In this document: positions 35,594 to 45,046 of the stretch, in pieces
Layout of the letters: the number at the start of each line of letters is the position of its first letter
Numbering within the stretch: position 1 is the stretch's first letter
Assembly: GCA_015067025.1 (NCBI GenBank)
Contig: SVNC01000010.1
Span: forward strand, 28,407 to 92,406
Origin: Oscillospiraceae bacterium
GTDB taxonomy: Bacteria; Bacillota; Clostridia; Oscillospirales; Ruminococcaceae
Direction: 5' to 3'
Length of the DNA: 64,000 bases
The notes under the pieces: model-generated
What the model was told of the DNA's origin: nothing
What the model saw: the letters and a program-made list of their open reading frames with translations, nothing else
Database searches by the model: none
Position numbers and translations under genes: made by a program

Positions 35594-36625
35594 TTATTCT
35601 CCGTCCTTTTTTATTCTGTCACTTCTCAGTTGTCCGCAGGCGGCGTTTAGATCCCCACCGAACTCCCTGCGTCTTGTAACGCCGATATTATGCTTTTTTA
35701 AAACGTCGTAAAAGGCTCTTATTCTGTCTTCGTTGCTTCTTCTGAAATCGTCCTCCCTTGATGGATTATAGGGTATCAGATTTACAAACAGCCAGGCATC
35801 GCCTATAAGCTCTGAGAGCTTTTCAGCCTGCCCCTTACTATCGTTTATACCGTCAAGCATAACGTATTCAAGCAGTACCTTGCGGTTACATTTTTCGCTG
35901 AAGTGCTTTGCCGCTTTTATAAGCTCATCTATAGGATATTTTTTATTTATCGGCATAAGGGTATTTCTTGTGTCGTTATCCGGTGCGTGCAGACTTATTG
36001 CTAAATTGCAGGGATTTTTTCTCTGTGCAAATTCATATATTTTCGGTACTATTCCGCAGGTGGAAACAGTAATATGCTTTGTACCGATACCAAGTCCGTA
36101 GCCGTAGGATGCAATATCAAGAAAGCCGCATAAGTTATCGTAATTATCAAAAGGCTCGCCTATACCCATAACCGTTATATTGGATATCTTTATATTCTGT
36201 GCTCTTTCGATATAAAGCACCTGCATTATCATTTCGGAAATTGTCAGGTCACGTAGCTTTTTCAGTTTTCCGCTGCAACAGAATTTACAACCCATATTAC
36301 ATCCGCTTTGTGTTGATATACAAAGGGAGTTTCCGAACTCCTGCCGCATAAGTACAGTTTCTATATAATTACCGTCGGATAATTTAAAAAGATATTTTAC
36401 CGTACTGTCGCCGTCGCTTATCTCCTCGCATATAAATTCTTCAAAGAAGAAATCTTTGCTGAGGGCTTTGATAAGCTCCTTTGCGGTATTTTTCATTTCT
36501 TCAAAAGAACAAGCGCCGAGGGCGTATATATCCTTGAAGATATTATCTGCCTGCGACGCTTTAAAACCGTTTTCTTCGAGATATTCCGCCGCTTTTGTGG
36601 GTGTCAGCGAATAAATTGATGTCAC
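35594..36625 (-). CDS. rlmN: RlmN-family 23S rRNA/tRNA A-C2 methyltransferase (divergent)
   Basis: A 343-residue radical SAM enzyme with the iron-sulfur motif CNMGCKFC, the GEP box (GIGEPFDN) and the catalytic Cys in NAACGQLR. Typical RlmN proteins continue C-x3-C-x2-C with an S/ATxxGFxRNL stretch; here it reads CSGKLKKLRDL, so this is a divergent member of the RlmN/Cfr family and might have another target. Four-base overlap with engB. Whether a second, canonical RlmN exists elsewhere cannot be seen. Confidence 0.8.
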   Translation of the reverse strand: MTSIYSLTPTKAAEYLEENGFKASQADNIFKDIYALGACSFEEMKNTAKELIKALSKDFFFEEFICEEISDGDSTVKYLFKLSDGNYIETVLMRQEFGNSLCISTQSGCNMGCKFCCSGKLKKLRDLTISEMIMQVLYIERAQNIKISNITVMGIGEPFDNYDNLCGFLDIASYGYGLGIGTKHITVSTCGIVPKIYEFAQRKNPCNLAISLHAPDNDTRNTLMPINKKYPIDELIKAAKHFSEKCNRKVLLEYVMLDGINDSKGQAEKLSELIGDAWLFVNLIPYNPSREDDFRRSNEDRIRAFYDVLKKHNIGVTRRREFGGDLNAACGQLRSDRIKKDGE

Positions 36626-37212
36626 TCTGTTTCCTCTTCTATCTCTTCAATAATGGAGCGTATTTCTTCTACGCCCTCTCCATTCATAGCTGAAAATTCT
36701 ATAATGTGGATATCCTCAGCACAGGGTAGCTCTGTGAGCAGTGCTTCTCTACGTTTTTTTCTTTCATTCTTAGTGAGCTTATCCGCCTTTGTAAGTACGA
36801 TTACAAAGGGGATCTCATTATCAATGAGAAAATCTATCATCATAAGATCATCAGCAGTCGGGGGATGACGGAAGTCTACCAGCTGAAATACCAGCTGAAG
36901 ATTTCTGTCGTCTGCAAGATAACCCTCTACAAGTCCTGCCCAGCGCTGTTTTTCGCTCTTGCTGACCTTAGCATAGCCATAGCCCGGAAGGTCGGCAAAG
37001 TACAAGCCGTCAACACTGTAGAAGTTTATTGTTACAGTTTTACCCGGCATAGAGCTTACTCTTGCAAGGGATTTTCTATTAAGTATCTTATTTATAAGCG
37101 ATGATTTTCCTACGTTTGAGCGTCCCGAAAAGGCAATCTCCACCTTTTCGGATTTAGGTATCTGCTTAAAAAGACCGTAGGAGGTATAAAAATCCGCTTT
37201 GTTGAAATTCAT
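36622..37212 (-). CDS. engB: Ribosome-assembly GTPase EngB/YsxC
   Basis: A 196-residue TrmE-Era-EngA-EngB-type GTPase: GRSNVGKSS (G1), VTINFY/TxxDLPGYGYAK (G2-G3) and TKADKL (G4). YsxC/EngB is needed for 50S ribosome assembly and is very often beside lon in Firmicutes, as it is here with a 24-base gap. Confidence 0.95.
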   Translation of the reverse strand: MNFNKADFYTSYGLFKQIPKSEKVEIAFSGRSNVGKSSLINKILNRKSLARVSSMPGKTVTINFYSVDGLYFADLPGYGYAKVSKSEKQRWAGLVEGYLADDRNLQLVFQLVDFRHPPTADDLMMIDFLIDNEIPFVIVLTKADKLTKNERKKRREALLTELPCAEDIHIIEFSAMNGEGVEEIRSIIEEIEEETE

Positions 37213-37236
37213 ATCAATCTGTCCTGTTCTTCTTTA

Positions 37237-39651
37237 TCAGATCACGGCAGAAGCGGTATCTGCCTTTGCTGACTTTTTAACGGGCTTTTCGCCCTTTTGC
37301 TGTTTTACTGCGGGTACAAGTGTGTTAGGCTTTGCTAAAGCGTTTTCAAGCACTGTAGAGATATCCTCTGCGATAACGAAGTTAAGATTGTTTAAAATAA
37401 CCTCGTCAAGCTCCTTCATATCTGCCTTGTTGCCCTTGGGAATAATTACCGTCTTTATTCCTGCCTTGTATGCCGCCATCGTCTTTTCGCGAAGTCCGCC
37501 AATAGGGAGCACCTTACCGCGAAGAGTAATTTCGCCTGTCATAGCTACATCGTGTCTTACAGGTATACCTGACAATGCAGATACGAGTGCAGTTGTCATT
37601 GTAACACCCGCAGAGGGCCCGTCCTTGGGTACTGCACCCTCGGGAGCGTGGATGTGTATATCCTTATCCTTATAGAATTCAGGATTTATTTCATATTTGT
37701 TTGCAAGAGAACGTGCAAGGCTTACTGCAATCTTTGCAGATTCTTTCATTACGTCTCCAAGAGAGCCTGTAGTTTCTATCTTGCCCGTACCTTCCATAAT
37801 AAGTACTTCGAGTGGCATAAGCACGCCACCTGCTGACGTCCAGGCAAGGCCGTTTACTGCACCTACTTCATCCTGCTTTGAAATATCGTCGTCAAGATAT
37901 TTTGGTACGCCGAGGTATTCTTCTAAATCAGTCTTCTTTATAGTAACCTTCTTTGTGGCTTCATCAGCAAGCTTTTTAAGAGCCTTGCGGCAAAGCTTTG
38001 CAATAGCTCTTTCAAGCTTTCTGACGCCTGCTTCTTTTGTATAGCTGTCGATCACTTCATAAAGTGCTTTATCTTCAAGCTTGAAATGTACCGACTTAAG
38101 TCCGTGCTTTTTCATTTGCTTGGGGATAAGATGCTTCTTTGCAATATGGAATTTTTCTTCCCTCGTATAGCTGCCAAGCTCGATAACGTCCATTCTGTCA
38201 AGTAAGGGAGCGGGGATGGTATCAAGAGTGTTCGCTGTAGTTATGAATAATACCTCGCTTAAATCAACGGGTATTTCAAGATAGTGATCACGGAAAGCTA
38301 CGTTCTGCTCGCTGTCAAGTACTTCAAGCATTGCAGAAGCAGGATCGCCTCTGTAGTCGTTGCCCATCTTATCAATTTCATCAAAAAGGATAACAGGGTT
38401 CATCGACTTTGCCTGTCTTAAGGCGTTGATTATTCTACCGGGCATTGCTCCGACGTAAGTCTTTCTATGACCTCTGATATCCGCTTCGTCACGGACACCG
38501 CCTAAAGATACACGTGCGTAGTTTCTGCCAAGAGAAGCCGCAATAGATTTTGCAACTGAGGTCTTACCTACACCGGGAGGTCCTACAAGACAGATTATCT
38601 GTCCCTTTTTGTCAGCCTCTTCCCAGGCGTTTATCGCTACTATTTCAAGTATTCTTTCCTTGACCTTTTTAAGTCCGTAATGATCCTTGTCAAGCTGTTT
38701 TTCAGCCTTTCCTATATCAGCCTTTACTGTAGTATAGCTGTTCCAAGGCATTTCTAAAACAGTATCAAGATATGTACGGATAACTGCCGCTTCCTGAGAG
38801 GTGGGTGACATATGGGTAAGCTTTTCCGCTTCTCTTATCAGCTTTTCTTCGGTATCCTCGTCAAAGCCCAGTTCTTCTATTATTGCAATATATTCAGCCG
38901 ACTCTTCCTGAGGACTGTCGAAGTCGCCAAGCTGACGGGAGATTATACGCATCTGTTCACGAAGGTAAAATTCACGATGGTTTCTGTCTACCGCCATTTT
39001 TACTTCGTCATTGATGTCCTGTTCAAGACGGATTATGTCAACCTCTTCGTTTATAGATCTTATAAGAAGCTCTGCACGCTGTTTTAAAGTGTTACACTCA
39101 AGTAACGCCTGCTTATCTTCTGACTTTAAGAAAACGTTAAATATCACCATATCAATAAGCTTTGCAAGATCCTTCTCGTTTACGATTCCCTTGTAAAGCT
39201 CGGGAGGCATTTTGGGAGAAACTTCAGCATATTCCTTAAAGCTTTCAACCACTGCTCTGCAATACGCCGCCTTTGTGCCGTCTGAAAGTCTATCTGTAAG
39301 TGAAGCACAGGGAGTTACCTCCATAACGCTGTAAGGATCGACGCTTACAGTCTTATTCAGTTTTGCTTTCTGAAGTCCCTGGACCAGCACTCTTACAGAG
39401 CCGTCTGGGGTATTTAATTTCTGTCTTACTTCAGCAATAACGCCTACTGTATAGGGAATAGACATCATCATATCGCCCTGGGCTGCCTGCTCTCTTTCGG
39501 TGACTAAAAATATTCTGTGGTCACCATCTATAGCCGCATTTACAGCGTTTATAGATTCTTCCCTTGCTATATCAAAATGCAGTATCATTCCCGGGAAAAC
39601 CACTAAATTACGCAGTCTTATAGCAGGGAGCTGAATTTTACTATTAGCCAT
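37237..39651 (-). CDS. lon: ATP-dependent protease Lon
   Basis: An 804-residue Lon: N-terminal substrate-binding LAN domain, AAA+ domain (GPPGVGKTS, Walker B ILFDEIDKMG) and C-terminal serine-lysine protease domain (PKDGPSAGVTM with the catalytic Ser, and the Lys in VIIPKGNKAD). The C-terminal tail past about residue 780 is an unusually basic, Ala/Lys-rich extension. It degrades misfolded and specific regulatory proteins. It has its own sigma-A promoter 100 bases upstream and probably drives the downstream engB-rlmN-aroB-nudix genes. Confidence 0.96.
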   Translation of the reverse strand: MANSKIQLPAIRLRNLVVFPGMILHFDIAREESINAVNAAIDGDHRIFLVTEREQAAQGDMMMSIPYTVGVIAEVRQKLNTPDGSVRVLVQGLQKAKLNKTVSVDPYSVMEVTPCASLTDRLSDGTKAAYCRAVVESFKEYAEVSPKMPPELYKGIVNEKDLAKLIDMVIFNVFLKSEDKQALLECNTLKQRAELLIRSINEEVDIIRLEQDINDEVKMAVDRNHREFYLREQMRIISRQLGDFDSPQEESAEYIAIIEELGFDEDTEEKLIREAEKLTHMSPTSQEAAVIRTYLDTVLEMPWNSYTTVKADIGKAEKQLDKDHYGLKKVKERILEIVAINAWEEADKKGQIICLVGPPGVGKTSVAKSIAASLGRNYARVSLGGVRDEADIRGHRKTYVGAMPGRIINALRQAKSMNPVILFDEIDKMGNDYRGDPASAMLEVLDSEQNVAFRDHYLEIPVDLSEVLFITTANTLDTIPAPLLDRMDVIELGSYTREEKFHIAKKHLIPKQMKKHGLKSVHFKLEDKALYEVIDSYTKEAGVRKLERAIAKLCRKALKKLADEATKKVTIKKTDLEEYLGVPKYLDDDISKQDEVGAVNGLAWTSAGGVLMPLEVLIMEGTGKIETTGSLGDVMKESAKIAVSLARSLANKYEINPEFYKDKDIHIHAPEGAVPKDGPSAGVTMTTALVSALSGIPVRHDVAMTGEITLRGKVLPIGGLREKTMAAYKAGIKTVIIPKGNKADMKELDEVILNNLNFVIAEDISTVLENALAKPNTLVPAVKQQKGEKPVKKSAKADTASAVI

Positions 39652-39730
39652 TCTCTTTCTTCCTTTCTCTTTTTTCTACACTAAATCTATATCATTCTGT
39701 TTGTATCATCAAAAAATATGCCACTTTATT

Positions 39731-39759
39731 ATTATACTATATCAGCGGTATATTTTCAA
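39731..39759 (-). promoter_or_regulatory. Sigma-A promoter of lon
   Basis: Minus-strand TTGAAA, 17-base spacer, TATAAT (complement of 39754-39759 and 39731-39736). No CtsR or CIRCE-type heat-shock operator was seen next to it. Confidence 0.75.
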
Positions 39760-39786
39760 GTGCTTTTTACTGCCATAGTCACTGCA

Positions 39787-41100
39787 TTAAAATCCAAGCA
39801 ATGCCTTAAAATGACTGCCACGCTCTTCAAAATTCTTATAAAAGCCATAACTTGCGGCGGCAGGAGAGAGAATACATCTCACCTTTGTAACTTCCTTTGC
39901 CTTTTCTACCGCCATTGCCATATCATCGGCAAATATCTTTGTGATATCGGGATTTGTTACGTCTTTTGCCGCTCTTTTACCGCTGTCCGGAAGTATTATG
40001 AGATTTCTGACAGATGTTTCACCATTTAAAAATTCCGCTAATTCGTCGTAAGAAATACCTCTGTCCATACCGCCGATTATAAGGGTATCGGTATCGGGGT
40101 ATGCCTTTAACGCCGCAATTGCAGTCTGGGGGGCTGTGCTGATACTGTCGTTTATATATTCTGCACCGTTTACTTTTCCCACAAATTCGAGTCTGTGCGA
40201 AAGTCCCTTGAAGGAAGGCAACGCCCTAAGGCAATTATCTATAGTGCAACCTGCCTTTATAGCGGCACAGAAGGCTATAGCGACGTTATAAAGGTTATGC
40301 TCGCCTTTAAGTCTTGTGTCTATTTTATCAGAGGGAATAAATTCATCGTTAATGAAAATTCCGCCGTTTCTTGTACCGATATCACCGCAGTCAAAGCCTG
40401 CTACGATCATATCAGCCTTTGTATCTGCCTTTTCCTTTACTTCATAGCCTATGATAAGAGTATCCGTATTCTTCTGATATCTGAAGATATTCAGCTTTGC
40501 ATTAGCGTAAGCGTCAAAATCTTCATAGTGATCGAGATGCTCAGGATAGATGTTGAGCAATACCGAAATATCGGGCGACGCCTTTACGTATTCAAGCTGG
40601 TGGCAGGACATTTCGCAGACGATAACCGTATCATCCTTGAATTCCGCCATTCTTTCGAGGGGCGGCACACCGATATTGCCTATAAGCATTGTATCGTATC
40701 CGTTTTCCTTTAAGATATGATATATAAGGCTTGAGGTGGTAGACTTTCCTTTTGTACCTGTAATACCGATAACCTTTGAAGGACAGGTCTGTAAAAAAAG
40801 GTCTGTCTGGGAGGTTATCTTTTTCTTTATTTCATCAGATACCGTGTTTTTAAGTCCTATACCGGGTGCTTTCATAATAATATCGCAGTCAGCAAGGCAG
40901 GAAAGATAATCTTCTCCAAGGCAGAAGCTGTATTTTTCGGCATTTTCCACCTGATTTATTACATCCTCATTCTTATCGGCTATTGTGATGCTTTTGCATC
41001 CCATATCAGAAATAAGCTTTAAGGTGCTTATCCCCTCTCTGCCGTAGCCTAAAATAACTACCTTTTTATTTTCAAAAAAGCGTTTTAAACTGTCACGCAT
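39787..41100 (-). CDS. murD: UDP-MurNAc-L-alanine:glutamate ligase MurD
   Basis: A 437-residue Mur ligase with the ATP loop GITGTKGKSTTSSLI, the NIYPEHLDHY segment and C-terminal substrate domain. It adds glutamate to UDP-MurNAc-L-Ala. Canonical MurD uses D-Glu, but the adjacent gene is a MurL-like epimerase, so this protein may be of the MurD2 type that uses L-Glu; sequence inspection alone cannot decide. It is co-transcribed after murL-like and tmcAL. Confidence 0.9.
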   Translation of the reverse strand: MRDSLKRFFENKKVVILGYGREGISTLKLISDMGCKSITIADKNEDVINQVENAEKYSFCLGEDYLSCLADCDIIMKAPGIGLKNTVSDEIKKKITSQTDLFLQTCPSKVIGITGTKGKSTTSSLIYHILKENGYDTMLIGNIGVPPLERMAEFKDDTVIVCEMSCHQLEYVKASPDISVLLNIYPEHLDHYEDFDAYANAKLNIFRYQKNTDTLIIGYEVKEKADTKADMIVAGFDCGDIGTRNGGIFINDEFIPSDKIDTRLKGEHNLYNVAIAFCAAIKAGCTIDNCLRALPSFKGLSHRLEFVGKVNGAEYINDSISTAPQTAIAALKAYPDTDTLIIGGMDRGISYDELAEFLNGETSVRNLIILPDSGKRAAKDVTNPDITKIFADDMAMAVEKAKEVTKVRCILSPAAASYGFYKNFEERGSHFKALLGF

Positions 41101-41119
41101 ATACTTTTCCTTCTTACAT

Positions 41120-42424
41120 TCAGATTTTTAAAAGAGGCTTTAACTCTTCGGGGATGAAGTTATCCGCATCATAATAATCATCAAGAGTCGGTGGCTCTTC
41201 GGGGTTTTTATCTATATATTCTTTAAGTAAAAGCGGGAGATTATCTCCTCTCGTTTTTGCCGCTGTGTAAAGGGCAAGGCGGATCTCTTCCTTTGTGCCT
41301 ACACATTCAAAGGGCTTATCCACGTCATCATATATAAGTCCCTCGAACATTGGTCTGAAATCTGCTACACTAAGCATATCAAGTCCGAAAATATCCACTA
41401 AGGTCTTATCATCAAGAAAGGCGGAAAGAATTATATAGACGTAAAGGCACTTTGCACATTTGCCGCACCATATATCAGTTTTTGAGCCTAAGTTACAGCT
41501 CTGGAATACGCTGAAATATTTAGGATACTGTACGAATTTCTTTGCTATCTGCCATTCACTCCAGCATCTGAGCATACTGAAATACTGAATACTGTCATCA
41601 AGATAGTTTTCAACGTAGCTTCTGAAATCACGCTCAAACTCTGTGCTTTTGCTGTACTGGTGATTGATTTCTGTACCCTGTACGTTTGATTCGTTGGCAC
41701 TGCTTTCATTGGAAAGAGCGATATATTTTATACCCTTTAAATATGCAAAAAGGTAGGATGAAAAAGCAACTACAGCAGAAAAAGGAGTGTGTCCGTTAAG
41801 ATATCCGTCGGCGTTTCTGCTAAGCAGTTCCTTGTCTATCGTACGGCGTACACCTACTATATCGTCACTTTCAAAGCCTGCAGTTTCTGCACAGCCGAGA
41901 GTAGCACCTCTCGGATTTATGATATAGCACTTGGTTTTATCTCTGTAGGGGCTTAAAAGCTCTGCGGTAACTACGCTATCTTTACCACCGCCTATGGGAA
42001 TAAGAAAACCGTCGTGTTGTTTTTCGGATTTAAATAAAGGCTTTTCGCTGTTATCGGGAATTATATCCATAAAGTTTTCTATATCGGTTGTGATGTTATT
42101 CTTGTAGAAAAACTCGCCGAGTCCGTTAAAGTAAAGCTTTTTCCACCAGAGGCACTGCTCTTTTGTGAGCGTTCCAGCCTTTACTATTACTTTTTTGGGG
42201 CAGGCACACTTCCAGTAGCTTACAAGCTCTGCCATACCGATATTGAAAATTATATATCTTGCAAAGTCGGTGGGGTTTTTTAATAAACCCTCTTCGCATT
42301 TCCAAAAGGGATAAAAGTGAAAATCGTCTATTGAAAAGTGGAATGAAAAGCCGTCATCGGTTATATCATAGCCGTGGTATATAAACTCCTTATGAAGCTC
42401 TCTTAAGCTTTCAAACGTATACAT
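41120..42424 (-). CDS. murL: MurL-like UDP-MurNAc-L-Ala-L-Glu epimerase
   Basis: A 434-residue protein with a PP-loop ATPase motif, PIGGGKDS (residues 143-150), a SNESSANES segment, and the zinc-like cluster WCGKCAKC (319-326). This layout, and its place directly upstream of murD, fit MurL, which in Xanthomonas inverts the alpha-carbon of L-Glu in UDP-MurNAc-L-Ala-L-Glu, using ATP with release of AMP and diphosphate. The name is drawn from motifs and genomic neighbours, not from an alignment. If right, this bacterium has an alternative way to D-Glu in peptidoglycan that needs no glutamate racemase. 19-base gap to murD, two bases from tmcAL. Confidence 0.65.
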   Translation of the reverse strand: MYTFESLRELHKEFIYHGYDITDDGFSFHFSIDDFHFYPFWKCEEGLLKNPTDFARYIIFNIGMAELVSYWKCACPKKVIVKAGTLTKEQCLWWKKLYFNGLGEFFYKNNITTDIENFMDIIPDNSEKPLFKSEKQHDGFLIPIGGGKDSVVTAELLSPYRDKTKCYIINPRGATLGCAETAGFESDDIVGVRRTIDKELLSRNADGYLNGHTPFSAVVAFSSYLFAYLKGIKYIALSNESSANESNVQGTEINHQYSKSTEFERDFRSYVENYLDDSIQYFSMLRCWSEWQIAKKFVQYPKYFSVFQSCNLGSKTDIWCGKCAKCLYVYIILSAFLDDKTLVDIFGLDMLSVADFRPMFEGLIYDDVDKPFECVGTKEEIRLALYTAAKTRGDNLPLLLKEYIDKNPEEPPTLDDYYDADNFIPEELKPLLKI

Positions 42425-42426
42425 AA

Positions 42427-43596
42427 TCAGTCTGTCTCCTTTATTATTACGGGTTTTGCAATAAAATCCTTACCGCAGGGCTGTCTTTTTTCTAAAGCTA
42501 AAGCGTACAAATTGCCTGCCCTTTCTTCAAGTCCCGCCTGCTTGCCTGCTATATCAGAGGTCTTTGCAAGAGCTGAAAGTGAAGTATCTATAGGAAGCGG
42601 GCATTCCTTTGACTGTGCCAGTATCTCCTTGCCCTTATCGTTCATACCTAAAATTCTTATATATGACGGCATATTCTTAAGGTCGTTTTTAGTTATACCT
42701 AAAAAGGCACAGAGAATAAGTCTGCGAATGCGTGACATGGTAAAATTCTTTGATTTTATCATCAGCATAAGCTGAGGGAGTGTGGTAGCAGTCCTTACCG
42801 CCTTTACGATACGGTTTTCTATTCCGCCGCCGCCATTGGGGAGCTTTTCAAAATCGCTTTTTGACATGGTTCTGAGTTTCGCAAGTATAGCGGTTTCTAT
42901 TCGTTCTATTTCTGCGTAGTTTTCATAATGGGAAAAAGCGGTATAGGCTGAAACGTCTTCGCCGTTCTTTATCATCTTTCTGAGCTTTGACGCACTTATG
43001 GTCGAGCTTAACTCATCGCTGTCGTGAGCCGCACCATAGCGACGGACGGTAACCGGCTCAATGGTACCGCCTGCCATATCAAGAGCTCTTATATATTCTA
43101 CTGCGAGTATGTTATTTGGTCCTGTAAGGATATCAACAACATCATCTGTATAATATTCTTCAACTGTTGCCTTTAATGCCGCAGGATAAGAAAGTCCGTG
43201 CTTCATATGGTCTAAGAATACTTCGCTGTCTAAGGCAAAATGCACTGCCCCTGCCGCTTCTTTAAGTATTTCGCAGTTGCCCGTTTCACTGCCAAAGCTC
43301 AGCATATCAACACACTGAAGGGACTTTATTATATGCACAGCCCCTCTTGCAAAATACTCAGCACTTGCAAGGCTGAAAGCCACAGGCAATTCTATAACAA
43401 GGTCTGCACCGCTGTTTAAAGCAGCCCTTGCTCTTTCATATTTATCACAAAGTGCAACGTCTCCACGCTGGGTAAAGTTTCCGCTCATAACACAGACTAT
43501 ATGGGTTGCACCAAACTGTTTTTTTGTCTGTTCTATATGATATTTGTGACCGTTATGGAAAGGGTTATATTCGCATATTATCGCCGCTGTCTTCAT
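42427..43596 (-). CDS. tmcAL: tRNA(Met) cytidine acetate ligase TmcAL
   Basis: A 389-residue nucleotidyltransferase-like enzyme (AIICEYNPFHNGHKYHIEQTKK with the HxGH signature, CVMSGNFTQRGD, AAFSLASAEYFARGAVH-like region). TmcAL activates acetate with ATP and acetylates C34 of elongator tRNA-Met, giving ac4C. It is next to, and divergent from, ackA, which releases acetate, a pairing seen in many Firmicutes. Confidence 0.93.
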   Translation of the reverse strand: MKTAAIICEYNPFHNGHKYHIEQTKKQFGATHIVCVMSGNFTQRGDVALCDKYERARAALNSGADLVIELPVAFSLASAEYFARGAVHIIKSLQCVDMLSFGSETGNCEILKEAAGAVHFALDSEVFLDHMKHGLSYPAALKATVEEYYTDDVVDILTGPNNILAVEYIRALDMAGGTIEPVTVRRYGAAHDSDELSSTISASKLRKMIKNGEDVSAYTAFSHYENYAEIERIETAILAKLRTMSKSDFEKLPNGGGGIENRIVKAVRTATTLPQLMLMIKSKNFTMSRIRRLILCAFLGITKNDLKNMPSYIRILGMNDKGKEILAQSKECPLPIDTSLSALAKTSDIAGKQAGLEERAGNLYALALEKRQPCGKDFIAKPVIIKETD

Positions 43597-43705
43597 AATA
43601 TCTCCTTATGAGGCTAAATTTTATTCAGTATCCGTTTTTTTATTGTCGGATTTTTGTACAAAACAGATAAAAAGCTGAAAAATCCGTTTAATATATTTAA
43701 AAGGG

Positions 43706-43734
43706 TTGATTTTTCTCAGGTTTTGGTTTAAAAT
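43706..43734 (+). promoter_or_regulatory. Promoter of ackA
   Basis: TTGATT (43706-43711), 17-base spacer, TAAAAT (43729-43734), about 40 bases before the ackA start codon. Confidence 0.72.
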
Positions 43735-43776
43735 ATAGGAGTAATTATACTTTACTTAAGAAAGGAAAATAAAAAA

Positions 43777-44991
43777 ATGAAAGTTCTCGTTGTAAACGCA
43801 GGTAGTTCATCACTCAAGTATCAGCTTATTGATATGAGTAATGAAGAAGTAATCGCAAAGGGCAACTGTGAGTGTATCGCTATGGAAGACGGTAAGATCA
43901 CACATAACTATGGCGATGGTAAGAAGTATGAGGAATTTTGCGACTTCCCCTCACACACAGAAGCATTTGAAAAGCTGGTTGAGGTTCTTACAACAGGCGA
44001 AGGCGCCGTTATCAAGGATATGAGCGAAATCGGTGCTGTTGGTCACAGAATCGTGCAGGGTGCTGAAATATTCCCCAAGGCAGTTATCGTAACTGATGAA
44101 GTTATCCAGAAGATCGATGATCTACAGGAGCTTGCTCCCGTACATAACCACCCCCACGCTTTAGCTTTATGGGCTTGCAAGAAGGTTATGCCCGAAAGCG
44201 TACCTCAGGTAGTAGTATTTGATACTGCATTCCACCAGACAATTCCTCAGAAGGCATTTATGTATGGTATGCCCTATGAAGTATATGAAGATCTCCACGT
44301 AAGAAAGTACGGCTTCCACGGAACATCACACCGTTTCGTATCAATGAAGCTCGGAGAATTACTCGGCGGTAGCCTCGAAGGTAAGAACGTTGTTTCCTGC
44401 CACCTCGGTAACGGTTCTTCGATCACAGCTATCAAGGACGGTAAGTCTGTTGATACATCTATGGGCTTTACTCCCCTTGACGGTATCATTATGGGTACAC
44501 GTTCAGGTGCTGTTGACCCCTCTGCCGTTACATACGTTCAGAAGAAGCTCGGTCTTACACCTGATCAGATGAGCGATTATCTCAACAAGAAGTCAGGCTT
44601 CCTCGGTCTTTCCGGCGGCTTATCCAGCGACAACAGAAAGATCACAGACGGTGCTGCTAACGGTGACGAAAAGTGCAAGCTCGTATCCGAAATGCTCGTA
44701 TACGGTATCAAGAAGTACATCGGTTCTTATGCAGCTGCTATGAATGGTCTTGACGCTATTATCTTTACAGGCGGTATCGGTGAAAATGCAACCGACGTAA
44801 GACAGGCTGTATGTGATGATATGGACGTATTCGGCATCAAGATCGACGCTGAATTAAACAACGTAAGAGGCGAAATCAGAAAGATCTCCTCAGAAGACAG
44901 CAAGGTTCAGGTTTGGGTTATCCCCACAAACGAAGAACTGCTTATTGCTCGTGATACTCTTGCAGTTGCAGGTCTTGATAAGAATGCGTAA
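43777..44991 (+). CDS. ackA: Acetate kinase AckA
   Basis: A 404-residue ASKHA-fold kinase converting acetyl phosphate and ADP to acetate and ATP, the energy-conserving end of fermentation. VLVVNAGSSSLKYQL, HRFVS-type active-site His, GFHGTSHRFV and TGGIGENA are conserved, and length is normal. It is alone on its transcript, with preferred codons (AAG, GGT), which suggests strong expression, and a terminator right after the stop. No phosphotransacetylase gene is in the window. Confidence 0.97.
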   Translation: MKVLVVNAGSSSLKYQLIDMSNEEVIAKGNCECIAMEDGKITHNYGDGKKYEEFCDFPSHTEAFEKLVEVLTTGEGAVIKDMSEIGAVGHRIVQGAEIFPKAVIVTDEVIQKIDDLQELAPVHNHPHALALWACKKVMPESVPQVVVFDTAFHQTIPQKAFMYGMPYEVYEDLHVRKYGFHGTSHRFVSMKLGELLGGSLEGKNVVSCHLGNGSSITAIKDGKSVDTSMGFTPLDGIIMGTRSGAVDPSAVTYVQKKLGLTPDQMSDYLNKKSGFLGLSGGLSSDNRKITDGAANGDEKCKLVSEMLVYGIKKYIGSYAAAMNGLDAIIFTGGIGENATDVRQAVCDDMDVFGIKIDAELNNVRGEIRKISSEDSKVQVWVIPTNEELLIARDTLAVAGLDKNA

Positions 44992-45013
44992 TTCTTAAAA
45001 ATTAAAATTTATA

Positions 45014-45046
45014 TAGCAGCAAGGCAAAAACCTTGCTGCTATTTTT
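45014..45046. terminator. Bidirectional terminator after ackA
   Basis: An eleven-base-pair stem TAGCAGCAAGG/CCTTGCTGCTA (45014-45024 with 45031-45041), six-base loop, followed by TTTTT on the plus strand and A/T-rich DNA on the other side; shared with the convergent gene ending at 45045. Confidence 0.9.
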
